DNA of 35,018 bases, from positions 1 through 35,018 of the forward strand of contig CAZBBC010000034.1 in the NCBI GenBank assembly GCA_964489835.1. The letters are read 5' to 3'. The notes below the pieces were generated by a model, which was not told the DNA's origin, did not search any database, and was given only the letters and a program-made list of their open reading frames with translations. Position 1 is the stretch's first letter, and each line of letters opens with the position of its first letter. This document shows positions 7,499 through 16,999 of this stretch, one piece after another. Source of the DNA: CAZBBC01 sp964489835 (GTDB taxonomy: Bacteria; Calditrichota; Calditrichia; JAJRVZ01). The translations under genes and the position numbers were made by a program.

Positions 7499-9514
7499 AT
7501 GTATCGTATGGTTATCATGAGTGTTTTTGTTCTATGTGTTTTATTCGGCTGTTCAAAGAGCCCTGAATCGGGTATCGATATATCCGGTTTTGACAAATCC
7601 GTCCGTCCCCAGGATGATATTTACCAATATGTGAATGGGGCCTGGTTGGAAAGAACAGAGATCCCGGCAGACAAATCGAATTATGGGGCGTTTACAGTCC
7701 TCTTTGATAAAAGCCAGGTGGACTTGAAAGTCATCATTGAAGAGTCGGCTTATGCTACGGATAAAAAAGAGGGAACGGACGAACAGAAAGTTGGTGATTT
7801 TTATTTAAGTTTTATGGATTCAAATCTTACCGATAAACTTGGCCTGGCGCCTCTGGCAGAAGAACTTAAACGCATCCAATCGGTCACAAACCGGGATGAA
7901 TTGTTAGAACTTATCGCCTATTTGAAAAAGGTTAACATTCAGGTTCCCTTTGATTTTTGGATTGATCAGGACATGAAACAATCGGATCAGTATATCAGCT
8001 ATATCAACCAGGGAGGGCTGGGATTACCGGATCGCGATTATTATTTTGAAGGTGATGAGAAATTTCAAAATATCAGAGATAAATATGTGACCTACGTGAG
8101 TGATTTATTCTCCCTTGCTAAGATACCGGAAGCAGATAAAAAAGCAGCGCAGATTATGAAAATGGAGACGGAATTAGCAAAGGGACACTGGACACGGGTG
8201 GAAAACCGTGATCGTGACAAAACCTATAATAAATACAGTATTAAAAAACTTGAGATGTTAACACCCTCCTTTCGCTGGTCGGAATATATCAAAGCCGCGG
8301 ATATTGGCAATATTGAGAACATGATCGTTCGTCAACCGAGCTATTTTGAACATCTCAATCGTATCTATAATAAATTTTCATTGGCAGATTGGAAAAATTA
8401 TCTAACCTATAAACTGATTACCGGCTCTGCGGAGTTTTTAAGTAAAGATTATGTTGATCTCGATTTTGATTTTTACGGGAAAACTTTAAGCGGTATTGAA
8501 AAAAACCGTCCGCGCTGGAAACGGGCTGTTAGCGGGATTAACAACGTACTCGGTGAGGTCGTCGGAAAAGTATATGTTAAAAAACATTTCAAACCGGAAG
8601 CAAAAACCCGTATGGTAACCCTGGTGGAAAATCTTCGTGAATCATATGCGGAACGTATCAAACAGCTGGATTGGATGAGTCCGGCAACCAAAGAAGAAGC
8701 CTTGAAAAAATTATCCCGGTTTGTTGCAAAAATAGGATACCCGGACAAATGGAAAGATTATTCAAAACTGGTCATTAAAAAGGATGACCTGGTTGGAAAT
8801 TACCGCCGTTCAAATGTGGTAGAATATGAACGGGAAATTTCTAAACTGGGCAAACCGATCGACCGGGATGAATGGCATATGACACCACAAACCGTTAATG
8901 CTTACTACAATCCACCGATGAATGAAGTGGTCTTCCCGGCTGCTATTTTGCAGCCTCCATTTTTTAACATGGCCGCAGATGATGCCGTAAATTACGGTGC
9001 GATCGGCGCGGTCATCGGACATGAGATGACCCATGGATTTGATGATCAGGGACGTAAATCTGATGGTGACGGCAATTTAAGAGATTGGTGGACAGAGGAA
9101 GATGCTAAAAAATTTAAAGAACGCTCCGATGTAATGGTGGCGCAGTATAATCAGTTTAATCCGGTAGATACGATGCATGTGAACGGTAATTTAACATTAG
9201 GCGAAAACATTGCTGATTTTGGCGGGTTGACTATTTCGTATTATGCCTACCAGAAAGCCCTGGATGGTAAACAAGCAACTGTTATCGATGGAATGACCGG
9301 GGATCAACGATTTTTTGCCGGATGGGCACAGGTCTGGCGCCGGAAATATCGGGAAGAAGAATTACGACGTCGTTTATTAACCGACCCCCATTCCCCCAGC
9401 AGATACCGGGTGATCGGAGTATTTGCCAATATGCCTGAATTTTATGCGGCCTATGATGTTACCGAGAATGATAAACTGTATCTGGCAGAAGACGCGCGCG
9501 TTAAGATCTGGTAA
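7499..9514 (+). CDS. pepO: M13 family (neprilysin-like) zinc metallopeptidase, lipoprotein
   Basis: A zinc endopeptidase that cleaves oligopeptides, here predicted to be anchored in the cell envelope. I start at ATG 7499, 8 nt after AAGGAGG; the longer frame from TTG 7415 lacks a signal. The N-terminus is a lipoprotein signal with VLCVLFGC, Cys about 20. All M13 signature elements are present: NAYYNPPMNE substrate-binding segment, HEMTH at 508-512 (zinc ligands H508 and H512, catalytic E509), and ENIAD at 569-573 (third ligand E569). The C-terminus ends in the family-typical VKIW. The length of 671 aa is standard. A strong terminator follows at 9533-9580, so it is probably a single-gene unit. 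It is bracketed by two direct repeats. Confidence 0.95.
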   Translation: MYRMVIMSVFVLCVLFGCSKSPESGIDISGFDKSVRPQDDIYQYVNGAWLERTEIPADKSNYGAFTVLFDKSQVDLKVIIEESAYATDKKEGTDEQKVGDFYLSFMDSNLTDKLGLAPLAEELKRIQSVTNRDELLELIAYLKKVNIQVPFDFWIDQDMKQSDQYISYINQGGLGLPDRDYYFEGDEKFQNIRDKYVTYVSDLFSLAKIPEADKKAAQIMKMETELAKGHWTRVENRDRDKTYNKYSIKKLEMLTPSFRWSEYIKAADIGNIENMIVRQPSYFEHLNRIYNKFSLADWKNYLTYKLITGSAEFLSKDYVDLDFDFYGKTLSGIEKNRPRWKRAVSGINNVLGEVVGKVYVKKHFKPEAKTRMVTLVENLRESYAERIKQLDWMSPATKEEALKKLSRFVAKIGYPDKWKDYSKLVIKKDDLVGNYRRSNVVEYEREISKLGKPIDRDEWHMTPQTVNAYYNPPMNEVVFPAAILQPPFFNMAADDAVNYGAIGAVIGHEMTHGFDDQGRKSDGDGNLRDWWTEEDAKKFKERSDVMVAQYNQFNPVDTMHVNGNLTLGENIADFGGLTISYYAYQKALDGKQATVIDGMTGDQRFFAGWAQVWRRKYREEELRRRLLTDPHSPSRYRVIGVFANMPEFYAAYDVTENDKLYLAEDARVKIW

Positions 9515-9532
9515 GAAGAATCTATAATACAA

Positions 9533-9580
9533 ACGTCATTGCTAATCCTCGATATATCGGGATTTGCAATGACGTTTTTT
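9533..9580 (+). terminator. Rho-independent terminator after the M13 gene
   Basis: Arms ACGTCATTGCTAATCC (9533-9548) and GGATTTGCAATGACGT (9560-9575) pair with one mismatch, the intervening TCGATATATCG is itself palindromic, and TTTTTT follows. The GTCATTGC/GCAATGAC core is the same as in the mobile-looking repeats at 15899 and 30048, so the terminator may derive from one. Confidence 0.85.
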
Positions 9581-9630
9581 ATTTCGTTTTTAATATTCAC
9601 GCTGTTAGAAAAAATTCGTGTCAGGCAAAA

Positions 9631-9703
9631 CCTGCTTGCCCGGCCTGCCCGGCGCAGACGTGGCTATGACGGGATCCGGCTTAGACGGAAAATTCGTGGA
9701 CTA
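9631..9703. repeat. 73-nt direct repeat, copy 2 (downstream of M13 gene)
   Basis: Same orientation and nearly the same sequence as 7101-7173; the first 52 nt are identical. It lies between the M13 terminator and the M16 peptidase start, inside an open frame that extends upstream of the M16 start but is not expected to be translated. Confidence 0.9.
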
Positions 9704-9829
9704 ATTTCTCTGCGACTTTACGCTTCTGGATTTGATTTTAAAACCATTTTAATTAAATTCTTCGAAACAATTATACAAGCATCCCACGTATCTCAGAGTA
9801 GTAATATTAACATTCACTCAGGAAAATTG

Positions 9830-12673
9830 ATGAACACCATAATACTGTCTCTATTACTTCTAATAACCCCATTTGTAATTACAGAGGGAAAAAAGACATC
9901 CAACAGTGACCCCAAAACAATCGCCTTGAACGATTACCTGCCCCAGGATTCAGCACTTGTCTATGGAAAACTGGACAATGGGCTGACCTATTATATCAGA
10001 AAAAATGTGAAGCCGGAGAATAGGGCTGAATTACAGATTATTGTCAATGTCGGTTCAATATTAGAGAATGAATCTCAACAAGGACTGGCCCACTTTGTCG
10101 AACATATGGCTTTTAATGGGACAAAACACTTCGAAAAGCAGGAATTGGTTAAATATTTAGAATCCATCGGTATGCGATTTGGCCCTGATATTAACGCATA
10201 TACCAGTTTTGACGAAACTGTATACAAGCTGCAGATCCCCACAGACAGCCTGGAAATAATGGAGAAGGCCTTTATTATTCTGAGTGATTGGGCTCATTTG
10301 ATCAGTTTTACAGATGAAGAAATTGAAAAGGAACGGGGGGTGGTCATTGAAGAATGGCGGTTAGGCCGGGGAGCTTCTTCAAGAATGCGTGACAAACAGC
10401 TTCCCATTCTCCTACATAACTCCCGGTACGCTCAACGTCTGCCAATCGGGAAAAAAGCCGTGTTGGATACCTTTAGTCATCAATTGCCGAGGCGTTTTTA
10501 TAAGGATTGGTATCGTCCCGATCTGATGGCAGTGGTCGCTGTCGGGGATTTTAATAGCACTTTTATTCAAAAACTGATCGAAAAATATTTTAACAAGATA
10601 CCAAAAACAGCGGATCCCCGGGAGAGAAAAATATACCCGGTTCCGGATCATAAAGAAACTCTATATGCCATTGCCTCTGATTCGGAAGCGACATATTCTA
10701 AAATCAATATCTACCACAAATTCCCGCTTGAAGAAAACAGGACAGCGGCCGCTTATCGGGAGCACCTCATCGAACGCCTGTATAACCGTATGGTAAATGA
10801 GCGTCTTTCTGATCTTACCCGAAGGGAAAATCCACCATTTATCTACGCTGTTTCCCGGGAAGGGCGGCTTGTTCGCAGTAAAAATTATTACATTCTTGGG
10901 GCTGTCGTCGAAGAGAATGGAATTCAACGTGGCATGGATGCACTACTTTCTGAAGCTGCCCGTGTCAAAACATATGGATTCACTAAAACAGAGCTGGAAC
11001 GCCATAAAATAGCAATATTACGTTTCCAGGAGCGGCAATACAACGAAAGGGATAAAACAGAATCGTCCCGTTATGTTTCACAATGTATCGCACACTTCTT
11101 AAATGAAGATCCTATGCCCGATGTCGGATTTAAATATGAATTGGATAAACGCTTCCTTCCGGACATTTCCCTGGAAGAAGTAAATCAGCTGGCCGATAAG
11201 TTGATTAAAGATCAAAACCGTGTCATTATTGTTGATTCGCCGGAGAAGGAAGGTGTGTTTATTCCAACAGAGGATCAATTGACAGCCATTCTTGATTCTG
11301 TTCAGATAAAACAGATATCACCTTATGTAGATGACATTTTAGAGAAACCGTTGATTTCGCGCTACCCTCGCCAAAGGCCGGTTATATCGGAGTCTTATCA
11401 GGGCGATCTGGATGTCACGGAATGGAAATTAGAAAACGGTGTCAGGGTAATATTAAAACCAACAAATTTTAAGAATGATGAGATTCGTATGTCGGCATTC
11501 AGCCCCGGTGGCATTTCATTGGTGGAGGATTCAAATCTGATTGCCGCAGAAACTGCCGTCAGTATTCTCAGGGAAAGCGGGCTCGGTGACTTTAATCGAA
11601 CGCAGCTGAGTAAACATTTATCAGGAAAGATTGCCTATGTTTCACCTTACATGGGAGAACTAAGTGAAGGATTCAGCGGTTCCGCCTCACCGAAAGATAT
11701 TGAAATTCTTTTACAATTGATCTACCTATACTTTACAGCACCAAGAGAAGACAGTACAGCCTATATTGCCCTTAAGGAGAGACTTGTCGGTATTTACCAG
11801 AACCGTAGTGCCAGCCCGGAAGCCGCCTATTACGACACTCTCAACAGTACGCTAACACAGAGGCATCCAAGATTCAGGCCATGGTCCGTACAGACACTTG
11901 AAAAAATGGATCTGCAAAAATCCTTACAAATATTTAAGGAAAGATTTGCTGATGCCGGCGATTTCACCTTTTTCTTCGCTGGAAATATCGAGCCGGATAG
12001 TATTAAACCACTGATAGAGTTATACCTGGGAGGTCTACCCGTATTAAATCGGCAGGAAACCTGGAAAAATGTGACTTACCGCTATCCCCGTGGCATAATT
12101 GAGAAAGAGGTTTACAAGGGTAAAGAACCCAAAAGTCAGACATCAATCGATTTTACAGGCCCTTTCGAATGGAACCGTGAGAACCGGTATATATGTAATA
12201 GTATGTTGCATATTCTACGTATTAAATTACGTGAGCGATTGCGGGAAGATCTTAGTGGTACATACTCCATTAATGCTTATGGCAGTTACATGCATTTTCC
12301 CTTCACACGTTACCGAATAACTTTTCAGTTTGGATCCGATCCCGAGAGAGTCAAAGAATTAACAACCGAAATTTTCACCCAGATTGACAGTCTGAAAAAC
12401 TTTGGGACCACTACTGAATATCTTCAAAAAGTGCAGGAGATCCAGTTGCGTGAGTATGAAACAAATCTTAAAAGAAATAGCTTCTGGCTGTCAAATTTGG
12501 AGTATAAATATTATCATGGTGAAAATGTCGAAGATATACTCACATATAAAGATCTGGTAAATCATTTAACCCTTGAAAAAATACAAAAAGCGGCAAAAAA
12601 ATACATTAACACAAATAATTATGTTCGTGTCGTTCTTTATCCGGAATTAGAAAAATCAGCCATGAAGGAATAA
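9830..12673 (+). CDS. M16 family (pitrilysin-like) zinc metallopeptidase, exported
   Basis: A 947-aa two-half M16 peptidase. The ATG at 9830 follows AGGA and opens a clear signal peptide (MNTIILSLLLLITPFVITEG). The frame is open upstream to 9539 but that part covers a terminator and a repeat, so I exclude it. The N-terminal half holds the inverted zinc motif HFVEH (H88, E91, H92) and the downstream ligand in ERGVVIEEW (E about 175). The C-terminal half (from about residue 520) is the usual inactive partner domain that completes the clamshell. Likely periplasmic or outer-membrane associated peptide degradation. The stop codon is the first TAA of a (TAAGGTA)n repeat. It neighbours another zinc peptidase of a different family (M13), suggesting a local envelope-proteolysis cluster. 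Confidence 0.93.
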   Translation: MNTIILSLLLLITPFVITEGKKTSNSDPKTIALNDYLPQDSALVYGKLDNGLTYYIRKNVKPENRAELQIIVNVGSILENESQQGLAHFVEHMAFNGTKHFEKQELVKYLESIGMRFGPDINAYTSFDETVYKLQIPTDSLEIMEKAFIILSDWAHLISFTDEEIEKERGVVIEEWRLGRGASSRMRDKQLPILLHNSRYAQRLPIGKKAVLDTFSHQLPRRFYKDWYRPDLMAVVAVGDFNSTFIQKLIEKYFNKIPKTADPRERKIYPVPDHKETLYAIASDSEATYSKINIYHKFPLEENRTAAAYREHLIERLYNRMVNERLSDLTRRENPPFIYAVSREGRLVRSKNYYILGAVVEENGIQRGMDALLSEAARVKTYGFTKTELERHKIAILRFQERQYNERDKTESSRYVSQCIAHFLNEDPMPDVGFKYELDKRFLPDISLEEVNQLADKLIKDQNRVIIVDSPEKEGVFIPTEDQLTAILDSVQIKQISPYVDDILEKPLISRYPRQRPVISESYQGDLDVTEWKLENGVRVILKPTNFKNDEIRMSAFSPGGISLVEDSNLIAAETAVSILRESGLGDFNRTQLSKHLSGKIAYVSPYMGELSEGFSGSASPKDIEILLQLIYLYFTAPREDSTAYIALKERLVGIYQNRSASPEAAYYDTLNSTLTQRHPRFRPWSVQTLEKMDLQKSLQIFKERFADAGDFTFFFAGNIEPDSIKPLIELYLGGLPVLNRQETWKNVTYRYPRGIIEKEVYKGKEPKSQTSIDFTGPFEWNRENRYICNSMLHILRIKLRERLREDLSGTYSINAYGSYMHFPFTRYRITFQFGSDPERVKELTTEIFTQIDSLKNFGTTTEYLQKVQEIQLREYETNLKRNSFWLSNLEYKYYHGENVEDILTYKDLVNHLTLEKIQKAAKKYINTNNYVRVVLYPELEKSAMKE

Positions 12674-12710
12674 GGTATAAGGTATAAGGTATAAGGTATA
12701 AGGTATAAGG
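12671..12710. repeat. Heptamer tandem repeat (TAAGGTA)5
   Basis: Five perfect TAAGGTA units plus TAAGG. The first TAA is the stop codon of the M16 gene. The same heptamer on the minus strand supplies the stop of the M24 peptidase at 18280-18282. Confidence 0.95.
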
Positions 12711-12763
12711 AAAATGTAGTTATATTAATTGGATGATACAACTGAAAAAGATCGGGAGAAAAT

Positions 12764-14239
12764 TTGCAGAAAATTTTAATATTTTTGCTTGGTCTATTAG
12801 TTTTTTCTTGCCACCAGAACAATCAAAAGATTGATCAATCTACCGGCGATCGGACAAATGAGAAGAAAATCATCATTCTCTATACCAACGACGAGCACGG
12901 CTGGATGGAGCCTTCTCAAAACCGTGGTGGCGCCCCGGGACTGATGACTTTATGGAAAAGTGAAGTGGATTTTCAATCCAATGGTCCTTTCCTGATCTTA
13001 AGTGGTGGTGACATGTGGACCGGTCCGGCCATTTCGACCCTAACCGAAGGTAAATCGATGGTGGAGGTCATGAATGCCATGGGATATATGGCCGCTGCGC
13101 TAGGTAATCACGAATTTGACTATACGGTTAACACTTTGCAAAAACGAGTGACCGAAATGAATTTTCCAATTCTGGCAGCCAACATCAGAGAAAAAGAGAA
13201 TGGCAAACGGCCGGATTTTGTCCTTCCCTTCTACATAAAACAAATCAATAACGTCTCTATCGGGATTATAGGTCTTACAACTCTTTCAACCCCGACCACG
13301 ACAAAACCTGCCAATGTTGCCGCCTACGATTTTATTCCATATGCAACTGCTTTAAAGGAAATCGTACCGGAAGTAAAGGCCGCCGGCGCCGAATTATTAA
13401 TTCTGATTGGACACCTCTGCTATGACGAAATGGTTGATCTCGCACCCTTAGCCCTCGAACTAGGCATTTCGGTTATCGGAGGCGGGCATTGCCACCAATT
13501 ATATGAAGAAAAAATATCAGACGTGACTTTGATTCAGAGCGGATCAAATATGGAAAATTACATAAAAGTGGACATTTTATTTGATGATCGTGCCGACACG
13601 GTGATGAGTATCGTTTCCAGTATCCATACCAATCAAACCGGTATATTAGATACTGTTATTAAACATCAGGTATCTAAATGGAGAATGATACTGGATAATG
13701 AGCTAAAAGAGGTCATCGGGTATACGGCTGAGGAAATCCCTGAGAAGTCCGATCAGATGCAGAATATGATCACCGACGCATGGCTCTATATGTATCCCGC
13801 AGCCCAGATCGCCCTGACCAATACAGGCGGCATTCGCCAATCAATACCCAAAGGGAATATAACGATTGAAACCATCCTTGGTGTATTACCCTTTCAAAAC
13901 AATATACTCGAACTGGAATTAAACGGCCAAGAGGTCGTTGATTGTCTGCACTCCTCTATTGTGATGGGCGGTATGACAACAATAGGAGGATATAAACTGT
14001 CTGATGGTCGTTTTTTACATAACGATTCTACCTATCGTGTATTGGTCAATGATTACATTTATTCGGTATCCTACATGAATTATAAAAAATACGACACAGA
14101 GCCTTATGACACCAGCATCAGCTATCGCCAGCCCCTGATCGAGTGGATAAAATCAATAAATACCAGCGTTGACAATCCCCTCAATCTTTATTTGGATAAA
14201 AGACCACGAAAAATTTGGATAAAAAGAAGTAAAAAGTAG
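12764..14239 (+). CDS. Lipoprotein 5'-nucleotidase / UshA-like metallophosphatase
   Basis: A 491-aa exported nucleotidase that removes phosphate from nucleotides or related esters in the envelope. It starts with TTG at 12764 after GGGAG. The lipobox LVFSC puts the lipidated Cys at 16. Dimetal-site motifs are complete: TNDEHG (D43, H45), GGDMWTG (D83), GNHEFD (N115, H116), H217 in IGHLCYDE, and GGGHCHQ (H242, H244). The C-terminal 5'-nucleotidase domain has NTGGIRQ at 353-359 and LPFQNN. Length fits the family. The stop codon lies inside the left arm of the following terminator. Substrate specificity (nucleotides, UDP-sugar, NAD) cannot be told. Confidence 0.92.
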   Translation: MQKILIFLLGLLVFSCHQNNQKIDQSTGDRTNEKKIIILYTNDEHGWMEPSQNRGGAPGLMTLWKSEVDFQSNGPFLILSGGDMWTGPAISTLTEGKSMVEVMNAMGYMAAALGNHEFDYTVNTLQKRVTEMNFPILAANIREKENGKRPDFVLPFYIKQINNVSIGIIGLTTLSTPTTTKPANVAAYDFIPYATALKEIVPEVKAAGAELLILIGHLCYDEMVDLAPLALELGISVIGGGHCHQLYEEKISDVTLIQSGSNMENYIKVDILFDDRADTVMSIVSSIHTNQTGILDTVIKHQVSKWRMILDNELKEVIGYTAEEIPEKSDQMQNMITDAWLYMYPAAQIALTNTGGIRQSIPKGNITIETILGVLPFQNNILELELNGQEVVDCLHSSIVMGGMTTIGGYKLSDGRFLHNDSTYRVLVNDYIYSVSYMNYKKYDTEPYDTSISYRQPLIEWIKSINTSVDNPLNLYLDKRPRKIWIKRSKK

Positions 14240-14272
14240 AGGCGCGGGGACCTGCGCCTCTACTTTTTACTT
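14227..14272 (+). terminator. 19-bp stem terminator overlapping the stop codon
   Basis: The left arm (14227-14245, ending AGAGGCGC) and right arm (14254-14272) pair perfectly for 19 bp around the loop GGGGACCT; the right arm ends TACTTTTTACTT. The TAG stop of the nucleotidase gene (14237-14239) lies inside the left arm. From 14261 the sequence continues as 7-nt units TACTTTT, TACTTTC, CATTTTT, CACTTTT, CAATTTT to 14295. Confidence 0.8.
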
Positions 14273-14311
14273 TCCATTTTTCACTTTTCAATTTTCAATC
14301 GAGGAGATTAT

Positions 14312-14821
14312 ATGAACGCCAAACATTTCATATCAAGTCTTGAGACCAGTGCGATGAAGATAAAGACCATTCTCGATTGCGTCCCCGATGAACAATCACG
14401 GTGGAAACCACTACCACAGAAGTGGTCCATCTTGGAAGTAATCAATCATTTATATGATGAAGAAAAAGATGATTTCCGAATGCGTTTGGATTTAATCCTG
14501 AATCACCCCGGAAAAGAATGGCCGGGTAATGATCCTGAGGGTTGGGTGATGGATCGCCAGTATAATAAAAAAGATTTCTCAGAATCATTGAAAAATTTTC
14601 ATCAGGAAAGGAACAATTCCATCAGTTGGCTAAATACTTTGATACAACCAGACTGGAAGCGTACATACAAGCATCCGGTTTTTGGTGTCCTTAGCGCCGG
14701 TGATCTGCTTGCTGCTTGGGCGGCCCATGATTATCTGCATCTAAAACAGTTGGCTGATTTACAGGTCAGATATCTTGATAAATTGGCACAACCATTCAGT
14801 GTACGATATGCCGCTCCTTAA
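14312..14821 (+). CDS. DinB-like four-helix-bundle protein
   Basis: A 169-aa protein of the DinB/YfiT-like superfamily, metal-binding four-helix bundles, some of which are thiol-dependent transferases. The pattern RWKPLPQKWS, then EVINHLYDEEKDDF, and later AAHDYLHLKQL places the three conserved metal-ligand histidines at H46, H139 and H143. The start ATG at 14312 follows GAGGAG. It is an independent unit after the strong terminator of the nucleotidase gene. Biological substrate unknown. Confidence 0.85.
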   Translation: MNAKHFISSLETSAMKIKTILDCVPDEQSRWKPLPQKWSILEVINHLYDEEKDDFRMRLDLILNHPGKEWPGNDPEGWVMDRQYNKKDFSESLKNFHQERNNSISWLNTLIQPDWKRTYKHPVFGVLSAGDLLAAWAAHDYLHLKQLADLQVRYLDKLAQPFSVRYAAP

Positions 14822-14931
14822 TTAGTATCATATGCTACTAAAGAAAATAAGAATTTGACAGGATTAATCCCGCCTAAGCCGGGATCTAAAAAAACAGACA
14901 GCATAACAAGATAAAAAAGGAGAAATGCTTC

Positions 14932-15858
14932 ATGACAGATCAAACGAACAATGAAATTCAGCAATCACCACTTATTAAATATGGTTGGTTGAGAGCGATT
15001 CTTTTTCTTGTTGCCGCCATCATTGCCACCGGTATCCTCAGTTTTGTTGGAATGATCGTGATTGCCGTTGTCTTTGGCATCGATCCCGGCAGTATGATAA
15101 CCGATTCCCGAAATATACTCCGGGATCTGGGATTACCGGCCAATATTGTCCTCACACTTTTCGGATTTTCAGGAATGCTTTTTACCGCATGGATCTTCAG
15201 GCGTTTTATTGACAAAAAATCCTTTAAATCCTTAGGATTTTCTTTCTCTCCCTTTAGAAACGATTTTTTTATGGGTCTGATTTTAGGAATTATTCTTATC
15301 TCAGTTGGTTTTGGTATTTTATATGCATCTGGCATGTTATCAGTGGTTGATACGAATGTTAATATTGTTTTACTCATTGGCTACCTTACTCTTTTCACTA
15401 TCGCTTCTTTTAATGAAGAGATCATGGTTCGTGGATATATTTTAAATAATCTTTGCGATTCAATGAATCAATATATCGCACTTTTTATTTCATCTCTTCT
15501 TTTTTCTTTAATGCACCTGGGTAATGCGAATGTTACCATTATATCATTCATCAATATTCTTCTGGCTGGTATTTTACTGGGTATATACTATATACATAAA
15601 CGAAATCTGTGGCTGCCAATTGCCCTGCATTTTTCCTGGAATTTTTTCCAGGGACCGGTTTATGGTTTCGAGGTCAGCGGTGTCGACACTTCAGGTATCA
15701 TTATACAGGATTTACAGGGAAACGATATGTTGACCGGTGGTCCTTTCGGTTTTGAGGGTTCCCTTTTCGCCACCTTCCTGATAATAGTGGCTATATTATT
15801 TTTGCATTATAAATACAAGAATAATAAGCCGCACTCTAATGACGTTAATAATTCATGA
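14932..15858 (+). CDS. CPBP family intramembrane glutamic-type protease
   Basis: A 308-aa integral membrane protein with about eight hydrophobic segments. It holds the CPBP (Abi/CAAX-protease-like) motifs in order: EEIMVRG (E162, E163, R167), FSLMH (H195), and HFSWN (H233, N237). In this family E and H residues form the membrane-embedded active site; roles include CAAX-type processing, bacteriocin self-immunity and intramembrane proteolysis. The start ATG at 14932 follows AAGGAG with 9-nt spacing. Its target is unknown; no bacteriocin-like gene is visible next to it. Confidence 0.9.
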   Translation: MTDQTNNEIQQSPLIKYGWLRAILFLVAAIIATGILSFVGMIVIAVVFGIDPGSMITDSRNILRDLGLPANIVLTLFGFSGMLFTAWIFRRFIDKKSFKSLGFSFSPFRNDFFMGLILGIILISVGFGILYASGMLSVVDTNVNIVLLIGYLTLFTIASFNEEIMVRGYILNNLCDSMNQYIALFISSLLFSLMHLGNANVTIISFINILLAGILLGIYYIHKRNLWLPIALHFSWNFFQGPVYGFEVSGVDTSGIIIQDLQGNDMLTGGPFGFEGSLFATFLIIVAILFLHYKYKNNKPHSNDVNNS

Positions 15859-15898
15859 TTTTAAACCGATCAGCGTATATTTCGCTAATAATTTTTTG

Positions 15899-16043
15899 GA
15901 TTGCGTCGCTACCGCTCGCAATGACACTTCCTTGGTCGTCATTGAGAGGCCTGTCCCGAAGCGAAGCGAGGGAACTGAAGAATGAGTAACCTGCCCGCCT
16001 ACCGCGTAAAACGGGGTCTACGACGCGGCGGGACGAAACAATC
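15899..16043. repeat. MITE-like repeat (GATTGCGTCG...CGAAACAATC)
   Basis: A 145-nt element with ends GATTGCGTCG and CGAAACAATC. It has internal GCAATGAC and GTCATTGAG blocks facing each other, and a GC-rich inner insert with CCGCGT/ACGCGG arms (around 15991-16035). A second, truncated copy of the left half is at 30048-30080. Confidence 0.7.
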
Positions 16044-16184
16044 TTGGGATCTTAATTAAGAAAAAATGCGTTATATTTAGAGTATCCGGTTAAAACTTAA
16101 ATCATTTTATATTATCACCTGAAAATTAAAACATTTAAGGATTTAAAAAATAGAGAGACTTGATTCAAAGAACTCACCCTAAAT

Positions 16185-16239
16185 CCCTCTCTTGAAAAGA
16201 GAGGGACTTTATAGCGTCCCTTTTCTTATTTAGAAAAGG
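16185..16239. repeat. Two hairpins upstream of the OMP gene
   Basis: CCCTCTCTT/AAGAGAGGG with loop GAA (16185-16205), then CCTTTTCT/AGAAAAGG (16219-16239). They are flanked by CCTAAATCCC before and GGGTTTAGG after, so the whole is a nested inverted repeat. It may affect the transcript of the outer-membrane protein gene, which starts 47 nt later. Confidence 0.65.
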
Positions 16240-16286
16240 TTAAAGATGCGCCTCAGACATAGGGTTTAGGAAGGAGAAAATAATAA

Positions 16287-16988
16287 ATGCCTAAGACTAC
16301 ATGGCTCGGCCTGACTAGTTTTTTATTCTTTATCAATTTTGCTTATGCACAATATGGATACGACAACAGGCTAAAACTGGAAATCAAGCCATATGTGTGG
16401 ATGACTTCGATGAACGGTAATGCGACCGTTCAGGGTGTCACCCGACCAGTAAATTTCACCCTGGAAGATTATTATAATTCCTCAAATCTTGGTTTGAATG
16501 GTAAAGTAGAATTGAGAAAAAAAAGAGTTGGTATCCTATTTGACTGGAATAATGTGGATTTACATAAAGACCAGTCTAATATTGATCTTTCCGTCTTAGA
16601 AGTTTGTTTGATATATCGTGTGTATAAAAAACTGGAGATCCTTGCCGGTGGACGCTATATCAGAACGAAAATTAAGTATCGGGATGCTCCCGACCAGCCC
16701 GTGGAAGGAAATGAAAAATGGACGGACCCGATAATCGGAGGGCGGATCTCCTGGGATATTTCCAAACATTTTATCTTTCTTGCCCGCGCAGATATCGGCG
16801 GATTTGGAGCGGGTTCAGATTTTGAGTGGAACCTTATGGGCGGCGTTGGTTACCACCTGGCAAACATTACATTCTTAGCTTCTTACCGCCTTTGGTATGC
16901 CCGGTATGAAAAAGGTAGTAATAACAGCCAGTTTATCTATGATATAACCACTTCAGGGCCTGACCTGGGAATGGCTTTACACTTTTAA
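16287..16988 (+). CDS. Outer-membrane beta-barrel protein
   Basis: A 233-aa exported protein. The signal peptide ends AYA before QYGYDN (cleavage about residue 21). The mature part alternates hydrophobic and polar residues with many aromatic strand ends and closes with the C-terminal aromatic signature GMALHF, as expected for a barrel inserted by the BAM machinery. WTDPIIGGRISWDIS and ARADIGGFGAGSDFEW are blocks I recognise from a family of roughly 230-280-aa outer-membrane proteins without defined function. The start follows AGGAG. It is convergent with the minus-strand cluster downstream; the 3' ends are only about 11 bp apart. Confidence 0.85.
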   Translation: MPKTTWLGLTSFLFFINFAYAQYGYDNRLKLEIKPYVWMTSMNGNATVQGVTRPVNFTLEDYYNSSNLGLNGKVELRKKRVGILFDWNNVDLHKDQSNIDLSVLEVCLIYRVYKKLEILAGGRYIRTKIKYRDAPDQPVEGNEKWTDPIIGGRISWDISKHFIFLARADIGGFGAGSDFEWNLMGGVGYHLANITFLASYRLWYARYEKGSNNSQFIYDITTSGPDLGMALHF

Positions 16989-16999
16989 TCATTCAGCGA

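Noticed and set aside
9539..9829. N-terminal extension of the M16 frame
   Set aside because: It would encode the terminator and the 73-nt repeat and would bury the signal peptide that starts at 9830.
14865..14886. Hairpin ATCCCG...CGGGAT before the CPBP gene
   Set aside because: Only 6 bp and followed by A residues rather than T residues on the plus strand; not enough for a terminator call.
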